This document shows positions 17,868 to 25,920 of a stretch of DNA of 64,000 nt, piece after piece (positions within the stretch are counted from its first letter, which is position 1; every line of letters starts with the position of its first letter). A program made the translations under genes and the position numbers. The notes under the pieces were generated by a model. That model searched no databases. It saw only the letters and a list, made by a program, of their open reading frames with translations, and was not told the origin of the DNA. Origin of the DNA: Natronoarchaeum rubrum (GTDB taxonomy: Archaea > Halobacteriota > Halobacteria > Halobacteriales > Natronoarchaeaceae); assembly GCF_024494695.1 (NCBI RefSeq), contig NZ_JANHDP010000005.1:281424-345423 (forward strand), read 5' to 3'.

Positions 17868-18656
17868 TCACTCGGCGACGGCGCAGCCGACGACCCCTCG
17901 GAGTCCGAGCGGCTGGTGGCGCCACCCGTCGCCGGCGTCGACCAGAAACGTCCCGTCGGCGGTCGCGACGTACGTCGCCGGACCGTATGCGACGCCCGCG
18001 GGATCGGCGTCGACGGGCAGCTCGACCGGGCTCCACTCCCCGCCGCTCGTGCGCGCGTAGAACACACTATCCACGACGGCGTGGGCCCGACCGTCGGCGT
18101 CGGCCGCGACGAGCGTCGCGTCGCCCTCTATCTCGCGGGTCCAGCCGTCCTGATACCGGTAGACGCCCGCCGCGGTCGCGGCCAGATCGACCGCGCCCGA
18201 CGCCACGTCCGCCGCGGCGTCGAGATCGGGGTCATCGAGACGTTCCGAGAGCCGGTAGACGCCGTCGCTCGCCGCTGCGAGATCGCCGTCGATCGCCCGG
18301 ACGGCGCCGCCAGCGCTCCCGATCTCGCTCCACACGTCGGGATCCGTCGCGGTCGCTACTCGACCGTTCTCGTCGCCGGCGACGACTGCGCCGTCGCGGA
18401 AGCCGACCGCGGACGCCGCTCCGAAGCCGAGTTCGAGCGGTTCGTCGCCGAGCAGGACGACGTCCTCGCCCGTCGCGACCGCGATCTGGCCGGCTCGCCC
18501 GGCGACGTCGATCGCGGCGGTCCGGTACTCGACGCCGAACTCGCCCACGAGGTCGGCCGACACCGACACCGCCGCGACGCCGACGCCGGAGCCGACGAAC
18601 GCGCGCGTCCGACCGGATTTCTTCGCGAAGATCCGCTTTTCCTCGATCGTCGTCAT
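17868..18656 (-). CDS. haloarchaeal beta-propeller-like protein (HVO_0234 type)
   Basis: 262-aa acidic protein built of short repeated strands (VVLLGDEPLELG, GAVVAGDENGRVATATD, LAAASDGVYRLSE, DLAATAAGVYRYQDGW, ATYVATADGTFLVDAGDGW), as in a propeller. It starts MTTIEEKRIFAKKSGRTRAF, recognised in haloarchaeal homologues annotated as HVO_0234-type. Function unknown; no signal peptide, so cytoplasmic. It lies upstream of prs on the same strand with a 65-nt gap, and divergent from the gene at 18739. The start at 18656 was chosen over an in-frame ATG at 18713 because the conserved part begins there. Confidence 0.8.
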   Translation of the reverse strand: MTTIEEKRIFAKKSGRTRAFVGSGVGVAAVSVSADLVGEFGVEYRTAAIDVAGRAGQIAVATGEDVVLLGDEPLELGFGAASAVGFRDGAVVAGDENGRVATATDPDVWSEIGSAGGAVRAIDGDLAAASDGVYRLSERLDDPDLDAAADVASGAVDLAATAAGVYRYQDGWTREIEGDATLVAADADGRAHAVVDSVFYARTSGGEWSPVELPVDADPAGVAYGPATYVATADGTFLVDAGDGWRHQPLGLRGVVGCAVAE

Positions 18657-18738
18657 GTGATCCGGAACGGTTGGGGCGCCCGAAAGCGTTCCGACGCGCG
18701 GCCGAAGGTTCACGCCGCTGGCCGCCGAACGAGCGTCC

Positions 18739-19020
18739 GTGAGCGATCTCTCAGAGCTGGTCGCCCGGCTCCACGAGCAGTTGCGGGCGACCGAGGAACT
18801 CCCCGTCGACCGGACCGCCGGCCGCTGGATCGGCGAGGCTCAGGCCGTCGCCGCCGACGTGGCGGAGGGCGATCCGCCCGAGTCGGTCGTCGCCGATCGG
18901 GTCGGCCACGTCCGGCGGCTGCTCGCGGAAGTCGACGACGCCGGCGACGAAGCGGCGACCGAGCACGTCGAGCGGGCGAGCGAACTGGCCGAAGAAATTC
19001 TCGATCGGGTCGAGGAGTGA
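18739..19020 (+). CDS. conserved haloarchaeal helical protein, 93 aa
   Basis: All-helical acidic protein with a GTG start: SDLSELVARLHEQLRATEELPV, then WIGEAQAVAADVAEG, and a C-terminal helix pair (DRVGHVRRLLAEVDDAG...ATEHVERASELAEEILDRVEE). It is found next to the beta-propeller gene in related genomes as I recall, but has no known function. Divergent from 17868-18656 with only 82 nt between starts, so the promoters overlap. Confidence 0.75.
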   Translation: MSDLSELVARLHEQLRATEELPVDRTAGRWIGEAQAVAADVAEGDPPESVVADRVGHVRRLLAEVDDAGDEAATEHVERASELAEEILDRVEE

Positions 19021-19103
19021 CGGCGTCATCGCGTCGGCACTCTCTCGTCGACAGCTGCGCGTCGGCGTCTCCATATCTGCATCCTGCGTCGGCGCCCGGA
19101 CGT

Positions 19104-19249
19104 TTATAATCGAACGGGCGGCGACAGCCGGCGTGCCCTGATCACGGTCCCGGCGCGGTCGAGGCGGGTGCGCGGTGCGCCGCGTCGGGTCGACGACCGC
19201 AACCTCCGGACAGCGCCGCCTGTCAGCCCCGAACACCCGCCCCAGCGGC
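19104..19249 (+). ncRNA. candidate small RNA behind an orphan TATA box
   Basis: A strong box TTTATAAT (19104-19111) has no reading frame after it: the GTG at 19133 is followed at once by TGA. Transcription would start near 19133-19137 and run into the convergent glmM gene. The region is GC-rich with self-complementary parts, for example GACAG-CGCCGC-CTGTC (19210-19225) and GCGCGGTGCGCCGC (about 19171-19184). On the minus strand the same box would serve only an 18-codon frame. Low confidence that an RNA exists. Confidence 0.3.
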
Positions 19250-20563
19250 TCAGGCGCCGGCGTCGGAGACGACGCCCAGCGCCTCCTCCAGCACCGCGTC
19301 GGCTTCCTCGGGGTCACGGGCCTCCGCGGTGACTCGAATCAGCGGCTGGGTCCCGCTCGCGCGCACGAGGAACCACCCGTTCTCCCGATCGACGCGGACG
19401 CCGTCGAGCGTCGCGACGTCGTCGTACCGACCGGCGACGAGCTCGCGCACGCGCCCCATCACGTCCTCCTTCGCTTCGGTCTCGACGTTCTCGCGCCGGA
19501 TCGGATACGTCTCGATTTCTCGGGCGAGTTCCGCGAGCGGCCCGCGGCGCGCGACTAGCGCGGCCAGCCGGCAGGCCGCCAGCGGGCCGTCGGGACACAG
19601 CGTCTCCTCGGGCCAGATCCAGGCGCCGCTCGGTTCGCCGCCGAAGACGACATCTGACTCGCTCGCCCGCTCCGCGACGTACACGTCGCCGACGGGCGTG
19701 CGGGTCGTCTCGGCCCCGACCGAGGCCAGCGCGTCGGCCACCGCGAGACTGGTGTCGACCGGCACCGCGACGCGGTCGCCCTCCTCTGCTGCCTCGCGGC
19801 CGAACAGCGCGAGCAACACGTCGCCCGAGAGGTACGTGCCGTCGCCGGCCACCGCGCGCATCCGGTCGGCGTCGCCGTCGTGGGCGATCCCCAGATCGGC
19901 GTCCGTCCCTGCGACGGTCGCCGCGAGCGTCCCGCAGTTCTCCGCGGTGGGTTCGCTCGGCCGTCCGGGGAAACTGCCGTCGGGCTGGGCGTTGAGCGTC
20001 TCGACCGAGCAGCCGAGCGCCGCCAGCGCGTCGGCGGTGACGCCGCCGGCGCCGTTGCCTACGTCGACGACGACCGACAGCGGCTCGTCGATCGCGACGG
20101 CGTCGGCCAGCCGATCGACGTGGCGCTCGCGTGCGCCGTTCCAGCGCGAGCGCTCGCCCTGGCCGGTCCAGTCGGCCAGTTTCCAGTCCGCCTCTCGGAT
20201 TCGGCGCTCGATCGTCGTCCGCTGGTCCTCGTCGAACGCCTGCCCGCTCGGCGTCCAGAGCTTGATGCCGTTGTCCGGCGCCGGATTGTGCGAGGCCGTG
20301 ATCGCGACCCCGGCGTCGGCGTCCCGCCAGCCCACGGCACGGGCGATCGTCGGCGTCGCCGCCAGCCCGAGGTCGATCACGTCCGCGCCGCACTCCCGTG
20401 CTCCCGCCGCGAGCGCGTCGGTCAGCACGCGCCCGCTCTCTCGCGGGTCTCTCCCCACGACGATTCGATCGGCGTCGACGCCGACCGCTCGGCCCACCGA
20501 CAGCGCGAGCTCCGAGGTGACGGTGTCGCCGACGGGGCCGCGGATGCCGCTCGTTCCGAACAT
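19250..20563 (-). CDS. glmM: phosphoglucosamine mutase-like alpha-D-phosphohexomutase
   Basis: 437-aa phosphohexomutase. It has the N-terminal MFGTSGIRGPVG, active-site Ser loop ITASHNPAPDNG, metal loop HDGDADRM, sugar loop GGEPSGAW and phosphate loop RASGTQPL. GlmM-type enzymes convert glucosamine-6-P to glucosamine-1-P on the way to UDP-GlcNAc; GlcN, Glc or Man specificity cannot be settled from sequence. A second mutase of the same superfamily is at 24011-25390. Divergent from rpiA. Confidence 0.92.
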   Translation of the reverse strand: MFGTSGIRGPVGDTVTSELALSVGRAVGVDADRIVVGRDPRESGRVLTDALAAGARECGADVIDLGLAATPTIARAVGWRDADAGVAITASHNPAPDNGIKLWTPSGQAFDEDQRTTIERRIREADWKLADWTGQGERSRWNGARERHVDRLADAVAIDEPLSVVVDVGNGAGGVTADALAALGCSVETLNAQPDGSFPGRPSEPTAENCGTLAATVAGTDADLGIAHDGDADRMRAVAGDGTYLSGDVLLALFGREAAEEGDRVAVPVDTSLAVADALASVGAETTRTPVGDVYVAERASESDVVFGGEPSGAWIWPEETLCPDGPLAACRLAALVARRGPLAELAREIETYPIRRENVETEAKEDVMGRVRELVAGRYDDVATLDGVRVDRENGWFLVRASGTQPLIRVTAEARDPEEADAVLEEALGVVSDAGA

Positions 20564-20658
20564 ACCCTAGACGGGAGCAGGGGGCGACAAAAATAAGCGG
20601 TATCTAAACGGTGGGCGCGCTCGCCAACTTTTTGCACCCGCCCCGGCGAGAGAGACCT

Positions 20659-21345
20659 ATGAAGACGAGCGGCGGATCGGCGACGGCGAAGCGCCGCGCG
20701 GGCGAGAGCGCGGCCCGGGCAGTCGAAGACGGGCAGGTCGTCGGCCTCGGCACCGGCAGCACGGCGGCCCACGCCATCCGGGCGATCGGCGAGGCCGTCG
20801 CGGACGGCCTGTCGGTTCGCGGCGTCCCGACCTCCTTCCAGTCCCGACAGCTCGCGATCGAGGCGGGGATCCCGCTGGTCGAACTGGACGAGGTCGACGG
20901 CGTCGATCTGGCGATCGACGGCGCCGATCAGGTTGCGGACGGCCAGCTAATCAAGGGCGGCGGCGCGGCCCACGCCCGCGAGAAGATCGTCGACGCCGCG
21001 GCCGACGAACTGCTGGTCGTCGTCGATCCCGGCAAACTCGCCGACCGGCTCGACCGATCGGTCCCCGTTGAGGTGCTGCCCGCGGCGCGGCCGGTCGTCG
21101 AGGATCGGATCGCGGCGTTGGGTGGCGAGTCGACGCTCCGGTCGGCCGAGCGCAAGGACGGCCCGGTCGTCACCGACAACGGGAACGTCGTGCTCGACTG
21201 CGAGTTCGGCGCCATCGACGCGCCGGCGGATCTGGCTGCCGACCTGTCGGCCGTCCCGGGCATCGTCGAGCACGGCCTGTTCGTCGACCTCGCCGATGAA
21301 ATCCACGTCGGTCGTGAGGACAGCGTTGACGTCCGAACGCCGTAG
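20659..21345 (+). CDS. rpiA: ribose-5-phosphate isomerase A
   Basis: 228-aa isomerase interconverting ribulose 5-phosphate and ribose 5-phosphate. Signatures: GLGTGSTAAHAIRAIG, VPTSFQSRQLA, the DGADQV loop, KGGGAAHAREK with catalytic residues, and a C-terminal GIVEHGLFVDLADEIHVG. Length is normal. ATG 20659 begins MKTSGGSATAKRRAGESAA; the frame is open further upstream but that part is not conserved. An inverted repeat follows the stop (21399-21414). Confidence 0.96.
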   Translation: MKTSGGSATAKRRAGESAARAVEDGQVVGLGTGSTAAHAIRAIGEAVADGLSVRGVPTSFQSRQLAIEAGIPLVELDEVDGVDLAIDGADQVADGQLIKGGGAAHAREKIVDAAADELLVVVDPGKLADRLDRSVPVEVLPAARPVVEDRIAALGGESTLRSAERKDGPVVTDNGNVVLDCEFGAIDAPADLAADLSAVPGIVEHGLFVDLADEIHVGREDSVDVRTP

Positions 21346-21398
21346 CACGGTCGTCGGACTACGTCTGACGGACAGGCAGGTCGCGAGCGATCTGACTA

Positions 21399-21414
21399 CG
21401 GCGTCGAGACGCCG
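21399..21414. repeat. intergenic inverted repeat CGGCGTC-NN-GACGCCG
   Basis: Sixteen bases forming two 7-bp arms with a dinucleotide centre (GA), 54 nt after rpiA. The same 16-mer, read on the other strand, occurs at 57847-57862, and variants occur at 28997-29012 and 57645-57660, all intergenic. It could be a terminator stem or a protein-binding site; a chance origin in GC-rich DNA cannot be excluded. Confidence 0.5.
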
Positions 21415-21528
21415 GGTGGAGCGGCCGCTCCGGCACAGCAAGACTATCGAGACGCACCATCTACTGGGCGATGTGGCGCCGTCGCTGGTCGATCGGCGTC
21501 GATAAAAAATCGGAGCAGGGAACCCTGC

Positions 21529-21696
21529 TTACAGGTCGCGCGGCTGGACCGTCTTCCGGTCGTTGGCCTCGGCGCGGCGGGCGGCGTCTTCGAGCAGCTC
21601 GTCGACCTCTTCGTCGAGGGCGTCGTAGAAATCCGATGCGACGTTCTTGTCGTCGAGCGCTTCCTTCACGGCTGCTTTGACAATGAGGTCTGCCAT
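21529..21696 (-). CDS. DUF1931-type histone-fold-like small protein, 55 aa
   Basis: 55 aa: MADLIVKAAVKEALDDKNVA, then FYDALDEEVDELLEDAARRA and KTVQPRDL. The helix pattern and RKTVQPRDL end resemble a single histone fold, as in the DUF1931 family, though it is more acidic than DNA-packing histones. The start at 21696 is fixed by the TATA box TTTATAAA (21721-21728), about 25-28 nt upstream, which rules out longer frames. It is transcribed convergently toward rpiA. Confidence 0.85.
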   Translation of the reverse strand: MADLIVKAAVKEALDDKNVASDFYDALDEEVDELLEDAARRAEANDRKTVQPRDL

Positions 21697-21720
21697 ACGA
21701 CCTGACATTGAAAACCGCCG

Positions 21721-21728
21721 TTTATAAA
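21721..21728 (-). promoter_or_regulatory. TATA box of the DUF1931 gene
   Basis: TTTATAAA, a palindrome, centred about 28 nt before the ATG at 21696. The spacing predicts transcription starting at or next to the A of the start codon, a leaderless mRNA. Confidence 0.7.
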
Positions 21729-21913
21729 CGTTCCCAAATCGGCCGGAGAGCGGGCCTGTGGACGGTATCCTGACCCCCGCTGTCGGACGGATGACAGCGT
21801 TCGGCACGATCGAACGGGGTCGGTATTTAATTCTATCCCCGAACCGGCGCCGATTCTCGCTCGCGTCGGTCGAAAAACGACATCTAGGAGTGCGTCCGCG
21901 CGGGAGTGGCGGT

Positions 21914-22672
21914 ATGCGCGAATTACTGGACGCCGTCGCGAGCGGCGAGGTCAGCCCCGCCGAGGCGGAGGCCCGTCTCGCGGGCTACGCGACGACGGAC
22001 GCGGGTCGGTTCGACGCCGCCCGCGAACAGCGACGCGGCGTGCCCGAGGCGGTGTACGCGGAGGGCAAGACCGCCGACGAGGTCGTCGACATGCTGCTGG
22101 CATCGCTGGAGACGACCGGGCGAGGCATCGCGACGCGCGTCAGCGACGAACAGGCCGCGGCCGTGCGCGACGCGCTCGACGATGCGGGGCTCGATGCCGA
22201 CGTCCGATGGCGCGATCGGGCCGGCGTGCTGCTCCTCCACGCCCCCGACTACGAACCGCCGGACGTGGACGCCACCGTTCGGGTCGTCACCGGCGGGACC
22301 GTCGATCGCGGCCCGGCCGGCGAGGCCCGCGCCATCGCCGCCGAGATGGGCGCCGCGGTCGAGTTGGTAGAGGACGTCGGCGTCGCCGGCATCGACCGCC
22401 TGCTCGATCGGGTCGACAAGTTGCGCGAGGCCGACGTGCTCGTCGTCGCCGCGGGCCGGGAGGGCGCGCTGCCGACCGTCGTCGCCGGGCTCGTCGACAC
22501 GCCGGTGATCGGGCTGCCGACCAACAGCGGCTACGGCCACGGCGGCGACGGCGAGGCCGCGCTGCTCGGGATGCTCCAGTCGTGTACCGTGCTGTCGACG
22601 GTCAACGTCGACGCCGGCTTCGTCGCGGGTGCGCAGGCAGGCCTCATCGCCCGCGCGATCGACGGGCATTGA
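21914..22672 (+). CDS. larB: LarB, nickel-pincer nucleotide cofactor synthesis
   Basis: 252-aa homologue of LarB (PurE/AIR carboxylase-like fold), which carboxylates and hydrolyses nicotinic acid adenine dinucleotide in making the nickel-pincer cofactor of lactate racemase. Features: N-terminal helical part with GYATTDAGRFDAAREQRRGVPEAVYAEGK, then the PurE-like core (VVTGGTVDRGPAGEARA, VLVVAAGREGALPTVVAGL) and GLPTNSGYGHGGDGEAALLGML. ATG 21914 begins MRELLDAVASGEVS. LarC, LarE and LarA are not in the window. TATA-like TATTTAATT lies at about 21823-21831, implying a leader of some 60-65 nt. Confidence 0.92.
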   Translation: MRELLDAVASGEVSPAEAEARLAGYATTDAGRFDAAREQRRGVPEAVYAEGKTADEVVDMLLASLETTGRGIATRVSDEQAAAVRDALDDAGLDADVRWRDRAGVLLLHAPDYEPPDVDATVRVVTGGTVDRGPAGEARAIAAEMGAAVELVEDVGVAGIDRLLDRVDKLREADVLVVAAGREGALPTVVAGLVDTPVIGLPTNSGYGHGGDGEAALLGMLQSCTVLSTVNVDAGFVAGAQAGLIARAIDGH

Positions 22673-22842
22673 GCAGTTCCGGCGCGGCGTCTCCGTCGTC
22701 GGTGCCGGCCAGCGGAACGAGCCGGAAAATTTCTTCACGAATTACGAACCACGATTGTTTTCTGCGGAAATCTAAGGGGTATTTCGGAAGGATATTTATT
22801 GGTCGATCACGTAGTAACGGATGCCGGCGCGTACCGTGCCGG

Positions 22843-22995
22843 ATGTACCCAATGCCCACGTGTGACCACTGCGATGCGCACGTCTCCGACCGGTTCGAGC
22901 GAGTGTTCGCCGACGAGCACGGCCGCATCTTCGCGTGTCCGAGCTGCTCGGCTAACGCGGGTATCGCCGAGGCGGCGCGACAGCGAGCCCGCTGA
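22843..22995 (+). CDS. small zinc-finger protein, about 50 aa
   Basis: MPTCDHCDAHVSDRFERVFA...IFACPSCSANAGIAEAARQ: two CxxC pairs form one zinc knuckle of a type common in haloarchaea. Starts at 22843 (MYP-MPT) and 22852 are both possible; the second matches the conserved MPTCDHC. A TATA-like ATATTTATT (22791-22799) gives a leader of 20-30 nt. The frame is also open through larB, but that portion is an Arg-rich shadow. Function unknown; nucleic-acid or protein binding is likely for such fingers. Confidence 0.75.
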   Translation: MYPMPTCDHCDAHVSDRFERVFADEHGRIFACPSCSANAGIAEAARQRAR

Positions 22996-23073
22996 GTGTC
23001 GGACCGATCGGGTTGTGCAGCCGCGTGATCACCACGCGAAGCCTTTCTGTGGTTCCGGTGTGATCGACTCGAC

Positions 23074-23322
23074 GTGAGCGACCACTACGTCTACGTACTG
23101 GAGTGCGCCGACGGGACGTTCTACACCGGCTACACGACCGACGTCGAGCGACGCGTCGCCGAGCACGACGCCGGCGAGGGGGCCAAGTACACCCGCGGCC
23201 GGACGCCGGTCGAACTCGTCCACCGGGAGCGCTTCGATTCGCGATCGGCGGCGATGTCCCGCGAGCACGAACTCAAGCAGCTCTCGCGCCGGCAGAAAGA
23301 ACGGCTCGTCGGGGCCGAGTAG
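23074..23322 (+). CDS. GIY-YIG nuclease-fold protein, 82 aa
   Basis: Stand-alone GIY-YIG domain: [45 protein letters not shown], with GY-TG (for GIY-YIG), an Arg in ERRVAEH and an Arg/Lys-rich end ([16 protein letters not shown]). This is the UPF0213/YhbQ group; some members cut DNA, but the cellular role is unclear. GTG start at 23074. Complete domain; no mobile element next to it, so it is not an obvious homing endonuclease. Confidence 0.9.
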   Translation: MSDHYVYVLECADGTFYTGYTTDVERRVAEHDAGEGAKYTRGRTPVELVHRERFDSRSAAMSREHELKQLSRRQKERLVGAE

Positions 23323-23410
23323 TCGCTTCCGACGGCCGCTCGCTCCCGGCGCCCGCGATCGGCTGCCGAACGACGCCAGCGCTTTTCTTCGCATCCGTGG
23401 ATCGTCCGGT

Positions 23411-23959
23411 ATGGCGATCGATACCCTCCTGGTCGCGGTCGGTACCGACGACGGCGTCGACACCGCGACGCTCGCGGACGCGATCGTTCCGCTGGCCGAG
23501 TCGACCGACGCGACGGTTCTTCTCGCGCACGCGCTCACGCGAGACGAAGCCGAAACCGCTGCCGAGCAACTCGACGTCGACGTCTCGTCGGGCGGTCACG
23601 ACCGGCCGACCGAGGAGCCGCCCAGCGGCGGCCAGACGTCGCTGTACCAGAAAATCTGGCCCGGCGACCCGACGTCGACCGACCGGTACGGCGACGCCGG
23701 CGACGAGGTCGTCGGGCAGTTCGCCGCCGTCGACGACCTCGACGACGCGCTGGACGCCGCGGCGATCGAGCACGATCTCCTCGGAACGATCGGCGACCCG
23801 GCGCCGGAGATCGTCCGACTCGCCGACGAGCGCGACGCCGACATGATCGTCGTCGGTCGGCGCGACCGCTCGGCGACCTCTCAGGCCCTGTTCGGCAGCA
23901 CGTCGGAGGCGATCGTCGAGCGCTCGCCGGTGCCGGTCGTCGTCGCGAGCGAGGCCTGA
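23411..23959 (+). CDS. universal stress protein (UspA family)
   Basis: 182-aa single Usp domain: strand one IDTLLVAVGTDDG, then a stretch of unusual acidic linker (residues about 58-105), and the C-terminal MIVVGRRDRSATSQALFGSTSEAIVERSPVPVVV, matching the G-2x-G-9x-G(S/T) nucleotide-binding motif. The T-run at 23383-23386 lies 26 nt before the ATG and probably forms the promoter box. It precedes the mutase gene at 24011, which has its own box, so the two are likely separate units. Confidence 0.9.
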   Translation: MAIDTLLVAVGTDDGVDTATLADAIVPLAESTDATVLLAHALTRDEAETAAEQLDVDVSSGGHDRPTEEPPSGGQTSLYQKIWPGDPTSTDRYGDAGDEVVGQFAAVDDLDDALDAAAIEHDLLGTIGDPAPEIVRLADERDADMIVVGRRDRSATSQALFGSTSEAIVERSPVPVVVASEA

Positions 23960-24010
23960 GCGTCGTCGCGCCACCACCGTCTTTTTCGCCCCCGCCCCCG
24001 AAGCAGGCGT

Positions 24011-25390
24011 ATGGAGACGGCGATCTCGTTCGGGACCGACGGCTGGCGAGCGACGCTCGACGAGTTTACTGCCCCGCGCGTGCGGATGGTCGGACAGGCG
24101 GTCGTCGACTACCTCGACGAAGCGGGGCTGGGCGACGACCCGGTCGTCGTCGGCTACGACGCCCGGGAGACCTCCGAGGGGTTCGCCAAGCAACTGGCCC
24201 GCGTGCTCGCGGCCGGCGGCCACGACGTGGTGATGCCCGAGCGCGACCGGCCGACGCCGCTGATCGCGTGGGCGATCGTCGACCGCGACCTCGCGGGCGG
24301 ACTGATGGTGACGGCCTCGCACAACCCGCCGGAGTACAACGGCGTCAAGTTCATCCCCGAGGACGGCGCCCCGGCGCTCCCGGAGGTTACGGACCGGATC
24401 ATGGAGAATCTCCGGGAACCCGACCCGATACCGGAGTCCGAGCACGGGAGCGTCCGGCGGGTCGATCTGGTCGAGCCCCACGCCGAGCAGGCGTTCGACC
24501 TCGTCGACGCCGAGCTCTCCGACCTGACGGTCGCCTACGACGCGATGCACGGCAGCGGCCGCGGGACGACCGACGCCCTGCTCGAACGGGCCGGCGCGAC
24601 CGTCGAACGGCGCCGCTGCGAGCGCGACCCCGAGTTCGGCGGCGTCTCGCCCGAACCGAACGCCGAGAATCTCGCGGGACTCGTCGACGCCGTCGAGACG
24701 GGCGACGCCGATCTGGGGATCGCCAACGACGGCGACTCCGATCGGATCGCGGTCGTCACGCCCGAACGCGGCTTCCTCGACGAAAACCTGCTGTTTGCCG
24801 CGCTGTACGACTACCTCCTCGAAGACCAGTCCGGCCCCGCGGTCAGGTCGGTCTCGACGACGTTCCTGATCGACGAAATCGCCGAGGCGAACGGCGAGGA
24901 CGTCGTCGAGACGCCGGTCGGCTTCAAGTGGATCGCGCAGGCGATGGCCGACCGCGACGCGCTGATCGGGGGCGAGGAGAGCGGCGGGTTCACGATCCGC
25001 GGACACGTGCGCGAGAAAGACGGCGTGCTGACGGCGCTGCTCGCCGCCGCCGCCGAGTCCGAGGAGTCGATCGACGAGCGGGTCGACCGCCTGCTCGACG
25101 CCCACGGCGACATCGTTCCGGGGAAGATCAGTGTCGACTGCCCCGACGATCAGAAGGCCGAGGCCATGGCGGCGGTAGAGGACGCCCTGCCGGACGAACT
25201 TGCGGGTCGAGCCGTCGCCGAGACGAGCACCGTCGACGGCGTCAAACTGCTCCTCGACGACGGTTCGTGGGTGCTCGTCCGACCGAGCGGCACCGAGCCG
25301 AAGCTCCGGGTGTACGCCGAAGCCGGGAGTACCGAGGCCGTCGAGGCCCTGCTGGCCGACGGACGCGAACTGGTCGAAGCGAACGTCTGA
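24011..25390 (+). CDS. phosphoglucomutase/phosphomannomutase family protein
   Basis: 459-aa alpha-D-phosphohexomutase. All four family loops are present: SFGTDGWRA at the N-terminus, VTASHNPPEYNG (phospho-Ser), NDGDSDR (metal), IGGEESGGFT (sugar), VRPSGTEPKLRVY (phosphate). It differs from the 19250-20563 enzyme in length and loops; FGTDGWRA-type proteins are annotated as phosphoglucomutases or phosphomannomutases. T5 at 23982-23986, 25 nt before the ATG, suggests a leaderless promoter. Substrate assignment is uncertain. Confidence 0.93.
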   Translation: METAISFGTDGWRATLDEFTAPRVRMVGQAVVDYLDEAGLGDDPVVVGYDARETSEGFAKQLARVLAAGGHDVVMPERDRPTPLIAWAIVDRDLAGGLMVTASHNPPEYNGVKFIPEDGAPALPEVTDRIMENLREPDPIPESEHGSVRRVDLVEPHAEQAFDLVDAELSDLTVAYDAMHGSGRGTTDALLERAGATVERRRCERDPEFGGVSPEPNAENLAGLVDAVETGDADLGIANDGDSDRIAVVTPERGFLDENLLFAALYDYLLEDQSGPAVRSVSTTFLIDEIAEANGEDVVETPVGFKWIAQAMADRDALIGGEESGGFTIRGHVREKDGVLTALLAAAAESEESIDERVDRLLDAHGDIVPGKISVDCPDDQKAEAMAAVEDALPDELAGRAVAETSTVDGVKLLLDDGSWVLVRPSGTEPKLRVYAEAGSTEAVEALLADGRELVEANV

Positions 25391-25400
25391 GCCCGCTACC

Positions 25401-25799
25401 TCACTCCAGAACGCCCTCGAAGCGCTCGTTCTCGTCGGTTGCCGGTTCGATCGTAAAGCCCAGCGATTCGTAGAACGCCCGAACGTCGGCGTCGAACTCC
25501 GCGGTGAGTCGACCGTGGTTCTCGCGGGCGCGCTCGATCAGCGCCGTTCCGACGCCGCGGCCGCGGCGTCGACGCCGGACCGCGATCGCGGCGACGCGGA
25601 CGCCGCGGCTCTCGCGAGGACTGAGGACGACGGTGCCGACGACGCGCCCGTCTGCGACCGCCACGAGCACGTCGCCCGCTGCCAGTCGCTCGTCGACGTC
25701 GTCGACCGCCAGCACGGCGGCGTCGAGCAACCGCCGGACGGCGAGCCGATCATCCGCGGTCGCCGGCCGAACGTCGGCGTCGAGCGGTGCGCTGTCCAC
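25401..25799 (-). CDS. GNAT family N-acetyltransferase
   Basis: 132-aa acetyltransferase of the GNAT fold. VDSAPLDADVRPATADDRLAV opens the domain; the acetyl-CoA site is VAAIAVRRRRRGRGVGTALIERA (the RxxGxG/A motif, here RRGRGVGT), and FYESLGFTIEP closes it. The GTG at 25799 is selected since upstream in-frame sequence runs into the KH gene's promoter and coding region. Substrate unknown. Convergent with the mutase, divergent from the KH gene. Confidence 0.85.
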   Translation of the reverse strand: MDSAPLDADVRPATADDRLAVRRLLDAAVLAVDDVDERLAAGDVLVAVADGRVVGTVVLSPRESRGVRVAAIAVRRRRRGRGVGTALIERARENHGRLTAEFDADVRAFYESLGFTIEPATDENERFEGVLE

Positions 25800-25920
25800 G
25801 TTCGGGCGGGCGGCCGCGCGAGCCTTGGTCGTTCCGGTCGCACGCCACCCGAGAGACTGGCTCTCAGGGCGACTCCCGCGCTCGGGAAGGCTTTTACAGC
25901 CCGAGCCACTACCGGCAAAT

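Noticed and set aside
18751..19317. Minus-strand frame with the 19104 TATA box in its promoter position
   Set aside because: It is antisense to the conserved 93-aa gene and has no recognisable domain.
23074..23322. GIY-YIG gene as a homing endonuclease or mobile element
   Set aside because: Stand-alone UPF0213-type domain without intron, intein or flanking repeats.
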